Shown here: positions 52,308-61,947 of the stretch, in pieces
Position numbering within the stretch: the first letter of the stretch is position 1
Layout of the letters: every line of letters begins with the position of its first letter
Source of the DNA: Leptospirillum ferrooxidans C2-3
GTDB taxonomy: Bacteria; Nitrospirota; Leptospirillia; Leptospirillales; Leptospirillaceae
Assembly (NCBI RefSeq): GCF_000284315.1
Contig: NC_017094.1
Location: 1,395,486-1,459,485 of the forward strand
Reading direction: 5' to 3'
DNA: 64,000 nt
Made by a program: the position numbers and the translations under genes
The notes under the pieces: generated by a model
What the model was told of the DNA's origin: nothing
Databases searched by the model: none
The model's input: only the letters and a program-made list of their open reading frames with translations

Positions 52308-52484
52308 TGCTGACCTTTCATGAGAAATTCAGTAAAGATGTCTTCATCACCCAACTGAAAGAGTTTATGGTTAAATGAAAACAGATAAACTCACCCTGAT
52401 TTTAAAATCCTGAATCAATCGAGTTAAGAAATAATTGAAAAAAGAATACCTTACATTTATAAACGGATATTGCTCAAAAAACCT

Positions 52485-52741
52485 TTAGAGTAATATCCGG
52501 CTTACAGGATCCTGATCAAAATATCTTATCTGCTCACTGTTAAAATCAGGAGCATCTCCGAGTCGAAGCCTCCGAGCTAAAAAACCTTCCAGACCATTGA
52601 TCTACACTTCCCGCAGACACCCCATGCTCTGCTTCGAATCGGAAATCGCTTAAGCATATAATGAGTCCAAATATAGAGCTTGGATAAAGCTTTTTTTACT
52701 CTTAAAAATATTTTAAATAAAGAAAAGAAAGGTCCGATCAA
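52485..52741 (-). pseudogene. possible small decayed gene with one frameshift
   Basis: From TTG 52741, the minus strand is open through KALSKLYIWTHYMLKRFPIR and WGVCGKCRSMVWKVF, then meets a TAG. A one-base shift in the T6 tract at 52579-52584 continues the frame as LARRLRLGDAPDFNSEQIRY and FDQDPVSRILL, ending at TAA 52485. The composition and the two-frame continuity look like a real protein of about 85 aa with a single slip. The family is unknown. Sequences on both sides (52308-52484 and 52742-52879) are AT-rich and hold no supported gene. Confidence 0.4.
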
Positions 52742-52879
52742 TCATAAATCAAGACTCAAATCATCCCAAAAGAAAATCATCTCCAATATTTTACCAGATT
52801 TTGCTATTAATCTTTTAGAATCAGAACATAGAACTCAGTTGATTTGATCATTCCTGATTATCTCATAGCTTTTTCGGAT

Positions 52880-54013
52880 CTAATGTTGAGTTTTTTTCAG
52901 GATCTCATCGAAAACCACATTGGGAGTGACCCCGACAAGACAGGATAGGTGGCTGCACTTCGTCTTGAAATCCCCGCATGGGGCGCAGGGCACCGGATCG
53001 GTAAAGGTCCGGTGTTCCGTATTCCCCGGAGAAAATGGCCCCGTTCTCCGGACATCTGAAGATCCGAAAAACGAATAGGTTGGCGTTCCCATCATCACCG
53101 CCATATGAAGGGGACCGGAGTCATTTCCCACAAAAAACCGCGCGCGGGAAAGACAAAGCGGCATCAGGTCAAGAGGAACATCCCCCGCCGATATGTAAAC
53201 ACCCGGGCCACTTCTTGTCGCAATCTCCGACAGAAGCGAGGACTCTCCCGCACTCCCCAGAAGAAGGACATTCAACCCCAGTTTATTTCGGACAAGATCC
53301 AGAAGTTCAGAAAAATACAGGGACGGCCACCGCTTGATCTCCCTTTTCGCCCCCGGATGAATCGCCACAAAGGGAAGATTGGGGGAAAGTCCGATCGACT
53401 GAAGGAGCTCCGACAAATGCCTGTTATCTTCATCGCCATAATGGATCTCAAAAGGATGTGAGGAAAACTCTGGCTCCATCCCTGAAAGATGGCGCCAAAG
53501 GGAAAGATTTTTCAAAACCGCATGGAGAACCCTCGGAGACCCGTCCAATTCTTTTTTCCCACCGGCGAATGGATCGACCCGTTCATGATACAGAAATGCG
53601 GCCCCTTCCCGGGCATCGGAAAAACCGATAATCCGGGAGCCGCCCGCAAGCCTTGAAAGAAGTGCCGAACGCATGAGCCCCTGTGCATCCAGAACCAGAT
53701 CATAGCCGGCAGGGCCAAATTCCCGTCGCATCTCCCCCATGGCCTTAAAAAATCCCTTTTTACGCCAGAGGGATCTCGGAAAGGAGATCACCTTGGAAAC
53801 TCCGGGATGACGGCCCACCAAAGACGAAAACTCCGTGTTGACCAGCCAGTCTATCGACGCCTCCGGAAAAGACCCCCTCAAAGCAGAGAGCAGAGGAAAG
53901 GCATGGATGACATCACCAAGGGAGCTTGGCTTCACCAGAAGAATGCGGTGGACGGAGGGAGCAGCCGCTGAAGTTTTTCGAGAAAGAACATTTCCGGTTT
54001 GTGAGGTGGACAA
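52880..54013 (-). CDS. GT9 heptosyltransferase-family protein (WaaC-like)
   Basis: A 377-aa GT9 enzyme. RILLVKPSSLGDVIHAFPLL is the pattern of heptosyltransferase I (WaaC), with the catalytic Asp in LGDVIHA. The donor half has AIHPGAKREIKRWPSLYFSE and FVGNDSGPLHMAVMMGTPTY, then the Cys group VPCAPCGDFKTKCSHLSC. The start is TTG 54013 directly after the previous stop, with GAAGGG 7 bp before. It is the last gene of the lipid A operon. Transfer of the first heptose to Kdo is likely but not proven. Confidence 0.87.
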   Translation of the reverse strand: MSTSQTGNVLSRKTSAAAPSVHRILLVKPSSLGDVIHAFPLLSALRGSFPEASIDWLVNTEFSSLVGRHPGVSKVISFPRSLWRKKGFFKAMGEMRREFGPAGYDLVLDAQGLMRSALLSRLAGGSRIIGFSDAREGAAFLYHERVDPFAGGKKELDGSPRVLHAVLKNLSLWRHLSGMEPEFSSHPFEIHYGDEDNRHLSELLQSIGLSPNLPFVAIHPGAKREIKRWPSLYFSELLDLVRNKLGLNVLLLGSAGESSLLSEIATRSGPGVYISAGDVPLDLMPLCLSRARFFVGNDSGPLHMAVMMGTPTYSFFGSSDVRRTGPFSPGNTEHRTFTDPVPCAPCGDFKTKCSHLSCLVGVTPNVVFDEILKKTQH

Positions 54014-55288
54014 TCAGAGCCCTTCCAAAAGAGAAGTCTTTTCCGTCGGGCTCTTTTTGAGAAGGGAAAAGGCCGCTTCGATAACCTTCCCGGGTGACAA
54101 ATCCCGCATGCAGACCGTCCCGATCGGACAACGCCTTCCCATGCAGGGATGGCACAAAAGATCGGCATGGATCTCCATCCCCAGATTCCCGACCGGACCC
54201 AGCCTTTGCGGATCGGTCGGCCCGAATATTCCCAAAGTGCGGACCCCCATGGCCGAAGACAGATGCATCGGTCCCGAATCGCAGGCGATGACGATCTCCG
54301 CTTTACTCATCAAGACCGCCGACTCCTTTAATGACAGTATCCCAAGAAAGCTTTCAAGACAGGAAACGGGTAAAGGCTTCTCCTCTTCCCCCGATTCGAT
54401 CGCCTCACGGATCTTGAGAAAGGCAATCTCCTGCTCGGCCCCTCCCCCCCCGATCACCCCGACCCGGAAACCGGACCGGATAAGACGAATGGCCACCTGG
54501 CCGAAAGACTCAATCGGCCAGCGCCTCGTCACCCAGCTGGCAAAAGGATGAAGAAGCGCCAGAGGTCTTTTTGGCGAATCTGACTTTTCCCGGATTCTTT
54601 GATCCCAGAGATCCAGCCTTTCCAGAACACCCCATTCCTCCCCGGGATCGATTCCCAGAACAAAAGGGGCTACCGGGGGATCTTCTCCCAGAAGCTCCCT
54701 GATCACGAGACGATGTCGATCGACCAGATGAAGCTTCGGGTCGAAAAGATTCACCTGACGAGAGAAAAGCCAGCTCCCCTCTTTCATGCGCCCATAGGTG
54801 GAAGGAGAACCGAGCTTGATCTTCCCCTTGGCCAGAAATGCCACCACTCCGCTTTTCAAAAGAGACTGAAAATCGAGAACCGCGGCATACCGCTCTTGCC
54901 GGAGATCCCTTCTGAAAGCGATCAGGTTGGAAAGGGCCGATAGATAGGCTCCCTTTTTGAGATCTCCCTCAAAATCCCGCCTGTGGAGAAGGATCAATCT
55001 CCTGATCGCCGGATGATTCACCAAAAGATCGGCGCAGCGATCCTCCACCACCCAGTCGATCAAAATATCCGGACGGGCCATCTTGAGTCCCAGAACGGCC
55101 GGAAGAGTCATCACCACATCCCCGATGCGACCCAGGAGAACCACCAGAACACTCGATCCCGGGGGAAGATTTTTCACTCCCGGAAGAGGATCCTTCTCTT
55201 TCTCTCCGGACACAAAACCCTGGCTTTCACCGTCGATATCAAAAGTCTGCTGTTTCCCTTCCACACAATCCTCTCCGGCCACCTTCAA
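54014..55288 (-). CDS. GT9 heptosyltransferase-family protein
   Basis: A 424-aa GT9 enzyme with a longer N-terminus (about 45 extra residues). VLVVLLGRIGDVVMTLPAVL is the acceptor loop. LHPFASWVTRRWPIESFGQV, VIACDSGPMHLSSAMGVRTL and IFGPTDPQRLGPVGNLGM follow, with a Cys set CHPCMGRRCPIGTVC. The start is TTG 55288, overlapping the acyltransferase stop by 4 bp. It shares its operon with kdo transferase and lipid A genes, so the core heptose is its likely sugar. Confidence 0.88.
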   Translation of the reverse strand: MKVAGEDCVEGKQQTFDIDGESQGFVSGEKEKDPLPGVKNLPPGSSVLVVLLGRIGDVVMTLPAVLGLKMARPDILIDWVVEDRCADLLVNHPAIRRLILLHRRDFEGDLKKGAYLSALSNLIAFRRDLRQERYAAVLDFQSLLKSGVVAFLAKGKIKLGSPSTYGRMKEGSWLFSRQVNLFDPKLHLVDRHRLVIRELLGEDPPVAPFVLGIDPGEEWGVLERLDLWDQRIREKSDSPKRPLALLHPFASWVTRRWPIESFGQVAIRLIRSGFRVGVIGGGGAEQEIAFLKIREAIESGEEEKPLPVSCLESFLGILSLKESAVLMSKAEIVIACDSGPMHLSSAMGVRTLGIFGPTDPQRLGPVGNLGMEIHADLLCHPCMGRRCPIGTVCMRDLSPGKVIEAAFSLLKKSPTEKTSLLEGL

Positions 55289-56241
55289 GCGCCATCCCCA
55301 GGAGCCGTGAGTTCCTCACTTTTCCCGTTCTGGACAGTCTCTCCTGTTTCCTCAGGAGGCCTTGTCTTCCAGCGGTTATGGAGCCAGATCCATTGCTCGG
55401 GGTATTCCCGGATCGCTTTTTCAAGAAGACCCGTAAATCGGGCGGTCAAAACCTCCACCGCGTTTTCCCCGCAAAGAGATGGATCAGGGATGATCGGATC
55501 CATCACGCAAACAAAGTGGTCCAGCCCTGTCGTCCTGTGACCCAAAACCGGAATGACAGGAAGGCCTAGTCGAAGGGAGAGTCTTGCCGTACTGGTATAC
55601 GTTGCGGCAAGCCTTCCGAAAAACGGGACAAACGCACCTTCCTTGAGCCCGGCGTTCTGGTCCAGAACGGTGATGACAATTCCGTTTCTCTTCAAGATCC
55701 GGACGATCTGGCTTCCGGCGTTGTCCTGAAGGATACAGGTCGCCCCCGTATTGGCTTCCCGGTATTTCTTCACAAAAAGATCGACATTGGGATCCTTGAT
55801 CCGCCGTGTCAGGGCGTAGACATCCTTGGGAAAATCGTAGGACAACCGCTTGAAGATGTATTCCCAGTTCCCGAAATGGGCGGACAGGATGAGTGCTCCT
55901 TTCCCAAGCTTCAGCGCCTCATAAGCCCGCTCGATCCCTGAAACCTGGACATGCTTTCTGAGCCATGCTTCGTCCTTGTCGGGAAACTGCAAAAATTCCA
56001 CACCCATCCTGCCCAGATGGCGAAACATCTTTTTTTCCGTATCGCGGATCCAGGAGTCGCTGGCGTCAGGGAATGCGGCCCTCAGATTTTCTCTCGCAAG
56101 CCTTCCCTTGGACTTCATCAAAAACCGAAGCGTATCTCCCAAAAGGGAGCCGGCTTTGGAGCCGAACTCCGGCCCCATGGCCCGGACCCCAAGGGCAAGG
56201 CTGTTCAAAAGCCACATCGGTGTTTTCGTTTCAATCCCCAT
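55285..56241 (-). CDS. LpxL/HtrB-type lipid A acyltransferase
   Basis: A 318-aa inner-membrane acyltransferase of the LpxL/LpxM/HtrB family, which adds the secondary acyl chains of lipid A. The catalytic H-x4-E motif is HFGNWE in ILSAHFGNWEYIFKRL, followed by VLDQNAGLKEGAFVPFFGRL and the QWIWLHNRWKTRP end. One N-terminal hydrophobic helix (LLNSLALGVRAMG) anchors it. The start at ATG 56241 overlaps lpxK by 11 bp and has GGGGAG upstream; the frame extends to 56283. Acyl specificity cannot be read from sequence. Confidence 0.9.
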   Translation of the reverse strand: MGIETKTPMWLLNSLALGVRAMGPEFGSKAGSLLGDTLRFLMKSKGRLARENLRAAFPDASDSWIRDTEKKMFRHLGRMGVEFLQFPDKDEAWLRKHVQVSGIERAYEALKLGKGALILSAHFGNWEYIFKRLSYDFPKDVYALTRRIKDPNVDLFVKKYREANTGATCILQDNAGSQIVRILKRNGIVITVLDQNAGLKEGAFVPFFGRLAATYTSTARLSLRLGLPVIPVLGHRTTGLDHFVCVMDPIIPDPSLCGENAVEVLTARFTGLLEKAIREYPEQWIWLHNRWKTRPPEETGETVQNGKSEELTAPGDGA

Positions 56242-57412
56242 CAGGGGTCTCCCCTTCGGGGGCAACAGACGATTTCCGGACAACAGACAACAAGATCGAC
56301 TCCCAGTGAGCGGGTTCCAAAAGACACGATTCTATCTGGACAGAATACACAGTATAAGGCAAATGGATGGGTTTCGGCCATTTCACAAGGTCTTTTTCGG
56401 TCGTCAGGATCATCTCCGGATTGGCGTTCCCGGAAACAGACTCCAGAAAGGAGAGAATCTCCTTCTGGCGACCTTCATTCCAGGAGGCATGATCGCTCCA
56501 GGAGAGATGGCCAAGAACCTCCGCACCAAATCCCGAAACCATCCGAAAGAACCTCCCGGGAGCGGCGATACCCGATACCAGAACCACCCGTTTCCCCTTG
56601 ATCGCTTCGGGACCCTGACCTTTTCCCGTCTCCCCACTTCCCATTTCATTCTGGCAAAAGATCCCCGACACGACCACTTTCTGAAAGAGAACCGGAAGAA
56701 CCCCTCTGGCTGGAAAGCGTTTTTGGAAATACAGGTCAAAACGTGAACGCAGCCGCTCCATTTCCAAAGGAGAACGATCCTCCTCAAGCGTGACGACAAC
56801 CGCAGAAGCGCGGAAAAGCGCCTCCTCCCCCTCCCGGAATCGTCCGGAGGGAAGAAGATCCCGGCAACCCCATCCAGATCGGTCCAGGATCTTCAGGAAA
56901 TCGCTCTCGGAGACCAGTACAAAAGAGAGATCCTGGAAGAGCTCCAGGGATTGGAAGCCGTCATCCATCACGATCACGGAAGGAGAAAAGGGCAAAAGCG
57001 CCCTGGCTCCCTCCAGCCTGTCGGAGGAAAGGGCGATTGTCGCTGAAGGGACTCTGGAAGAGATCAGGGCCGGTTCATCCCCCGTGACTCTCGGATCCGG
57101 AGGATCTCCGACCAGCTTTTTCCCGATCCCCCTCCCGGAAAAAACAACCACCTCTCTCCCCGGGGATTTCTCCCGACCATATCCTCTTGACAGGATCCCG
57201 ACATGGTGACCCCTCTCCTCCAGCCATTTGGCCAGGGCGATCACCATAGGAGTCTTCCCGTTTCCCCCGACAGTGACATTCCCGACGGAAAGGACCGGGA
57301 CCGGGACCTTCCCTGTCCTGTAAACTCCGGAACGGTACAGCCCTTTCCAGAGAGCGATTCCCAGCCCGTACAGACAGGAAAAAGGGAGCAGCAAGATCCT
57401 CAAGGGATTCAT
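56231..57412 (-). CDS. lpxK: tetraacyldisaccharide 4'-kinase
   Basis: A 393-aa membrane-associated kinase that phosphorylates the 4' position of the tetraacyl disaccharide. The P-loop-like motif SVGNVTVGGNGKTP is at residues 42-55. ILSRGYGREKSPGREVVVF, VTGDEPALISSRVP and the DDGFQSLELFQDLSFVLV segment are diagnostic. A hydrophobic N-terminus inserts in the inner membrane. It lies between waaA and the acyltransferase and overlaps both. Confidence 0.95.
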   Translation of the reverse strand: MNPLRILLLPFSCLYGLGIALWKGLYRSGVYRTGKVPVPVLSVGNVTVGGNGKTPMVIALAKWLEERGHHVGILSRGYGREKSPGREVVVFSGRGIGKKLVGDPPDPRVTGDEPALISSRVPSATIALSSDRLEGARALLPFSPSVIVMDDGFQSLELFQDLSFVLVSESDFLKILDRSGWGCRDLLPSGRFREGEEALFRASAVVVTLEEDRSPLEMERLRSRFDLYFQKRFPARGVLPVLFQKVVVSGIFCQNEMGSGETGKGQGPEAIKGKRVVLVSGIAAPGRFFRMVSGFGAEVLGHLSWSDHASWNEGRQKEILSFLESVSGNANPEMILTTEKDLVKWPKPIHLPYTVYSVQIESCLLEPAHWESILLSVVRKSSVAPEGETPDGD

Positions 57413-58809
57413 GGAGTTTTCACTCCCTCTCCCGGATCCTCTTTCAGGAAATCCCGAAGAATCGCAAGCGTTCTGGAGAGAGCCCCCTGTTCGGAAAGAA
57501 AAACCTTGAAGGCCATCTCACCACTTCGCTCTCTTTCTCCGGGGTTTTCCAAGAACCATCTGAGTCTTGAAACAAGGGATGGCTCATCCTTCTCGAGAAA
57601 CAGCCCTCCCCCTTTGACAAGACGGTCGATCAGGGTCGAAACATGATCCGTAAAGGGACCAGACACCTGGGGGATGGCACAGGAAGCCGCCTCGACCGGG
57701 CTATGTCCTCCGACCAGATCGAAGGTTCCCCCTGTAATCGCAATGTGAGAGAGGGAATAAAGCGTCCTGAGCTCTCCATGGGTATCGAGAATCGAGACAA
57801 TGGGTCCATTCGGAAAGGAAGGGGGCCGGTTTTCGTTTGTTCCGGAGCGAAACTGCAGATTCAGCCGGGAGAGGGTCAATCCGTCCCCGATCCACTCAGA
57901 CAATCTCTGGAGATGTCTGGGGGCGACCAGAAGATGGAGTCGGCTGGACAAGAAAGGATCCTTTCTGATCGCTTCGACAATGCGGAGCGTCTCTCCAGGA
58001 TGACCCGATCCCAGAACCACACGAAGATAATCCTTTTTAGGAGAATTCCCGACCGGAGCGGCCACACGGCCACCCTCCCCCAGCAATCGGCTGCAGGCTT
58101 CTTCAAATCGGACAACCCATCCTGAAAGCTCTTCCCTCAGAGTCTCGGGAATCGATTCGGGACGCGACATGTCCCATTTGATATTTCCTGTCACATCGAG
58201 AATATCTGGCTTCACTCCCATTTCAAGATACCGTTCCCGATCATCAGCAGATGCGACCAGAACACGGGAGAGACCGGAAAAAAGAGGCTTGAGAAAGAAT
58301 CGCCATCTCTTCATCGCGGAAAATCCGGCCGGAGAGAGTCTGCCATTGACGACCATCACCGGGATCCTTCGGGAATAGGCGGTCAAAAGCATCATCGGCC
58401 AGATTTCCGTTTCAAAAAGAATGATCCGGGAGACTCTCCGGGAGCTCCAGAAGGGTTCCCACAATCCGGGAAGATCCAATGGCAAAAGGGAAACGGGGGT
58501 ATCGGGAAAGGCTTTCACAAGGGCACCCCTTCCCGACTCTGATGTCGCTGTCAGAATCAGGGGAGCGCCATCACCCTCAAGGGCCCTGATGAGAGGGGTT
58601 GCCGCATTGGCCTCACCAAGGCTTGCCAGGTGAAACAGAATGGATCTGGCATTTTTTGAAGCTTTTGCAGCCCCGAGACCAAAACGTTCCCGGAGATGCG
58701 GTCTGGCTCTTGGAAAAAAAAGAAGAACCAGCGGCAATAGCAACAGGAGAAAAGGCCACAGGAGAAGATTCAGGAGTTTCCCGACCTTCAGGAGAACAGC
58801 GGGACTCAC
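57409..58809 (-). CDS. waaA: 3-deoxy-D-manno-octulosonic-acid transferase
   Basis: A 466-aa GT30 enzyme that adds Kdo to lipid IVA on the cytoplasmic face of the inner membrane. An N-terminal hydrophobic segment anchors it (LLLWPFLLLLLPLVLLFF). LFHLASLGEANAATPLIRAL, LLPLDLPGLWEPFWSSRRVS, LFETEIWPMMLLTAYSRRIP and VVNGRLSPAGFSAMKRWRFF are hallmarks. The C-terminal half has VLGSGHPGETLRIVEAI and GGHSPVEAASCAIPQVSGPF. GTG 58809 overlaps msbA by 4 bp. Confidence 0.95.
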   Translation of the reverse strand: MSPAVLLKVGKLLNLLLWPFLLLLLPLVLLFFPRARPHLRERFGLGAAKASKNARSILFHLASLGEANAATPLIRALEGDGAPLILTATSESGRGALVKAFPDTPVSLLPLDLPGLWEPFWSSRRVSRIILFETEIWPMMLLTAYSRRIPVMVVNGRLSPAGFSAMKRWRFFLKPLFSGLSRVLVASADDRERYLEMGVKPDILDVTGNIKWDMSRPESIPETLREELSGWVVRFEEACSRLLGEGGRVAAPVGNSPKKDYLRVVLGSGHPGETLRIVEAIRKDPFLSSRLHLLVAPRHLQRLSEWIGDGLTLSRLNLQFRSGTNENRPPSFPNGPIVSILDTHGELRTLYSLSHIAITGGTFDLVGGHSPVEAASCAIPQVSGPFTDHVSTLIDRLVKGGGLFLEKDEPSLVSRLRWFLENPGERERSGEMAFKVFLSEQGALSRTLAILRDFLKEDPGEGVKTP

Positions 58810-60629
58810 AGGGTCCTGTCTGCAGGAACCTGGGCAGCCTGATCTCCCAGGGATCCGTCCGATCCCTCGCTTCCGCGTAGAGAAGCTTTCAGAAGGGAGA
58901 GGTATCGGCCGGCCTTGTTTTTTAAAAGCTCGTCATGCGTTCCCTCTTCGACAATCCGGCCCCCTTCCACGACATAGAGCCACTGGGCATGTCTGATCGT
59001 CGAGAGCCTGTGGGCGATCACAATCGTCGTTCGACCCTCCATGATCCGGTCAAGGGCTTTCTGGATCAGGAATTCGGATTCAGAGTCGAGCGCGCTTGTC
59101 GCCTCATCAAGGATCAAAAGGCTCGGATCCCGCAATACAACCCTGGCAAGGGCGATCCGTTGACGCTCGCCACCCGACAGAAAAACGCCACGTTCTCCAA
59201 CACGGGTATCCACCTTGTCAGGCAGCCGATCGATAAAATCGGTGGCATTGGCAGACAATAGCGCCGCATTCAGCTCATCATCGGAAACCTCCCGCTTAAG
59301 GCCATAGAGAAGATTTTCCCGGATCGTCTGGTTCATGAGAATCACATCCTGGGTCACAAGACCGATCCGGTCCCGAAGGGATGAGACATCGAGCGACTCC
59401 AGATCATGGCCATCCCAGAGAATCCTTCCCGATGTCGGATGGAAAAATCTTGGAAGAAGATTCACCAGAGTGCTTTTTCCCGAACCGGAAGGACCGACGA
59501 CAGCGACAAACCGGCCGGCCGGAATCGTCATCGAAATATCGAGAAGGGCCGACTGTTCCTTGTTCGGGTAGCGGAAGGAAACATGTTCAAAGGAAATCCC
59601 GGTGGCGAGTGTGGACACCTTGAGGCCAGACGCAAGGTTCATCTCCTCAAGAGGCTTGTCCAGCACTTCATTGATCCTCTCCGCCGCCGCAAGGGAGGAC
59701 TGGATCCCCGACTGGGCATTTCCCAGACCTTTGATCGGCTGGTAGAGCATTTGGGCAGCCGTGATGAAGCCAACGAGCGTTCCCAGGGTCAATGTCCCGT
59801 GAATGACCGAGTATCCCCCAAGCCAGACGGCAATACCCGCGCCCAGGGCGCCAATCGACTCCATGATGGGGGAGAGCATGTTTTCATATTTGACGAGCTT
59901 TAACTGTATGGAGGTAAACTCTTCGGAATGTTTTTCAAAATTGTCGATCTCAATATTTTCCGATCCCACCGACTTGATCAGGCGAACCGATGACAGGCTC
60001 TCTGAAAGATGCTGGTTCATGTCTCCGATTTTTCCCTGATAATGGCGGGAAGATCCTCGGATCTTCTTGCCGATCTTCCGAATGGGTATCAGGGTGAAGG
60101 GAACGGAGAGCAGAATGAAGAGAGTCAGCTTTGGATTCATCCAGAAAAGCGCCACCAGCATGCCAATGGCTGTAAAGGAGTTCCGGATGAGATCCCTGAT
60201 GATCTCCGCAATTCCTCCCTGAAGGATCTGGGTATCGTTTGTGACCCGGCTCATGAGCGATCCGGTTCCCTCTGAGCCGTAAGCGCTCAGGGGAAGACGG
60301 ATCACATGGGCAAAGAGGTCCCTTCGGACATCGCTCACCATGTGAAGGGCCGCTTTTTTGAGATAAAGCGCCTGAAGGTAAGCGGTCAACCCCTTGACAG
60401 AATACAAAACGAAAAACGCCGCCGGCAGGATAAAAAGAAGTTTCGGATTTTTTTCACTGAAGACCTTGTCGATCAGCTCTTTCAAGAGAATCGGAACTCC
60501 GCTGGAAACTCCGGCTCCGATGATGGCCATGAGGATTCCCATTATCAGGAGAAACCTGTAGGGATGAATCCATCGGTGGAGACGCTTTCTGGTTTTCAGA
60601 TAGACGGGATCCCGCCAGAACGCCATCAT
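58806..60629 (-). CDS. msbA: lipid A export ABC transporter MsbA
   Basis: A 607-aa half-transporter with six N-terminal membrane helices and a C-terminal ATPase. Walker A is VVGPSGSGKSTLVNLLPRF, the signature is FLSGGERQRIALARVVL, Walker B is LLILDEATSALDSESE and the switch His is in IVIAHRLSTI. MsbA flips lipid A-core across the inner membrane. Position directly between lpxB and waaA supports this over a drug exporter. The start is ATG 60629 or 60626, overlapping lpxB. The C-terminal tail (last 20 residues) is Asp/Ser-rich. Confidence 0.93.
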   Translation of the reverse strand: MMAFWRDPVYLKTRKRLHRWIHPYRFLLIMGILMAIIGAGVSSGVPILLKELIDKVFSEKNPKLLFILPAAFFVLYSVKGLTAYLQALYLKKAALHMVSDVRRDLFAHVIRLPLSAYGSEGTGSLMSRVTNDTQILQGGIAEIIRDLIRNSFTAIGMLVALFWMNPKLTLFILLSVPFTLIPIRKIGKKIRGSSRHYQGKIGDMNQHLSESLSSVRLIKSVGSENIEIDNFEKHSEEFTSIQLKLVKYENMLSPIMESIGALGAGIAVWLGGYSVIHGTLTLGTLVGFITAAQMLYQPIKGLGNAQSGIQSSLAAAERINEVLDKPLEEMNLASGLKVSTLATGISFEHVSFRYPNKEQSALLDISMTIPAGRFVAVVGPSGSGKSTLVNLLPRFFHPTSGRILWDGHDLESLDVSSLRDRIGLVTQDVILMNQTIRENLLYGLKREVSDDELNAALLSANATDFIDRLPDKVDTRVGERGVFLSGGERQRIALARVVLRDPSLLILDEATSALDSESEFLIQKALDRIMEGRTTIVIAHRLSTIRHAQWLYVVEGGRIVEEGTHDELLKNKAGRYLSLLKASLRGSEGSDGSLGDQAAQVPADRTL

Positions 60630-61873
60630 GAGAGAGAGTCCTCCTTTTTCCAGCCCAGAAGACGGGCCATTTCTGCGGCGGCTTTCCCTGAGGCGCCAGG
60701 TTCCCCAAGAGAGCCCTGAACCCGGGCAAGAGATTCCTTCATCCGCTTGATCCTTCCGGGATCTGAAAAAATCTGGCAGACCTCGGAAAAGATCCTCTCA
60801 GGAGAAGCCTTCTCCTGTATCAGTTCTGGCATCGCGGTCCTCCCGTCAGAAGACAGACCTGCAACCAGGTTGACCATTCCGATTGCCGGCACCGTCACAA
60901 GCCGTCGGGCAATCTGGTAGGAAAAAGCATTCATCACATAAACCACGACCATCGGCACATCAAGAAGAGCGGTTTCCAGCGTTGCGGTTCCACTTGTGAC
61001 GATCGCCAGATCGCAGGCCTTTGTCACCTCCCTGAAGCGGCCCGGAACCCTCCTGAACACATCCGGATCCAAAGCCCAGGGATAGATCGACTCCATCGGA
61101 CTGAAAAGGGAGTCATTCAAATGGGGCGTCTGTGGAACGACTGCGCGAAGACCCGGGTATTTCGTCCTTAACAGATCGAATGCGGCAAGCATTCGAGGGT
61201 AAAGGTATCGGATCTCTGACGCCCTGCTCCCCGGGAGAAGTCCGATCACTCTAGGAAAAGGGAGATCCCCGTCCTTGGTGATCGATGGGGCAATTCCAGG
61301 AAAGAAGCGTCTTTTGAGGGTTTCGGGATCCTCCTGGGGTCTGGCCTCATCGAGAAGCGGATGGCCCACAAAGGTCACCGGAACCCCTTCCGCTTCGTAG
61401 AAATCCCGCTCAAAGGGAAAGATCACAAACATGTGATCGACAAGCTCCCGGATTTTTTTGACGCGCCCCTTTCTTGATGCCCAGACTTGTGGGCTGACGT
61501 AATAAAAAATACGGACACCCATCGCTTTCAGACTTTTGGCAAGTCTCAGATTAAACCCTGAAAAGTCGATCAGAACGGCAGTCTTGATATGGTGAAGGCG
61601 AACCGCTTCCAGAATGCGATTTTTGGCTCTCAGGAGGACCGGAATTTTTTGGGCAACTTCAACAAGCCCCATGACGGAGAGTTCGGCAATATCAACCAGG
61701 ATCCCGGCACCTGCTTTCCGGAGATTTTCTCCTCCAACGGCAAAGGCCTGAACATTCGGTTCAATCTCTTTAAGGGCAAGGAGGAGACGCGCTCCATGCT
61801 GGTCGCCCGATGGTTCCCCTGTGACAATCAGAAGACTACGGGGAGATGCGGAAGAGTTGGAAGAAAGGGTCAT
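60626..61873 (-). CDS. lpxB: lipid-A-disaccharide synthase
   Basis: A 415-aa GT19 enzyme that joins lipid X to UDP-2,3-diacylglucosamine. LLIVTGEPSGDQHGARLLLA, SVMGLVEVAQKIPVLLRAKN, LIDFSGFNLRLAKSLKAMGV and YYVSPQVWASRKGRVKKIRE are hallmarks. The donor half has GLLPGSRASEIRYLYPRMLA and the TSGTATLETALLDVPMVV motif. Length is slightly above E. coli LpxB (382). It is followed by msbA with a 4-bp overlap and preceded by a 74-bp gap to the GnnA-like gene. Confidence 0.96.
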   Translation of the reverse strand: MTLSSNSSASPRSLLIVTGEPSGDQHGARLLLALKEIEPNVQAFAVGGENLRKAGAGILVDIAELSVMGLVEVAQKIPVLLRAKNRILEAVRLHHIKTAVLIDFSGFNLRLAKSLKAMGVRIFYYVSPQVWASRKGRVKKIRELVDHMFVIFPFERDFYEAEGVPVTFVGHPLLDEARPQEDPETLKRRFFPGIAPSITKDGDLPFPRVIGLLPGSRASEIRYLYPRMLAAFDLLRTKYPGLRAVVPQTPHLNDSLFSPMESIYPWALDPDVFRRVPGRFREVTKACDLAIVTSGTATLETALLDVPMVVVYVMNAFSYQIARRLVTVPAIGMVNLVAGLSSDGRTAMPELIQEKASPERIFSEVCQIFSDPGRIKRMKESLARVQGSLGEPGASGKAAAEMARLLGWKKEDSLS

Positions 61874-61947
61874 CGGACAGGTTTTCCACTTTCATCTTCA
61901 ATGGGGCTGGCCTGAAGAATTGGTTTTTCCTTCAGGATCGCCGTCCA

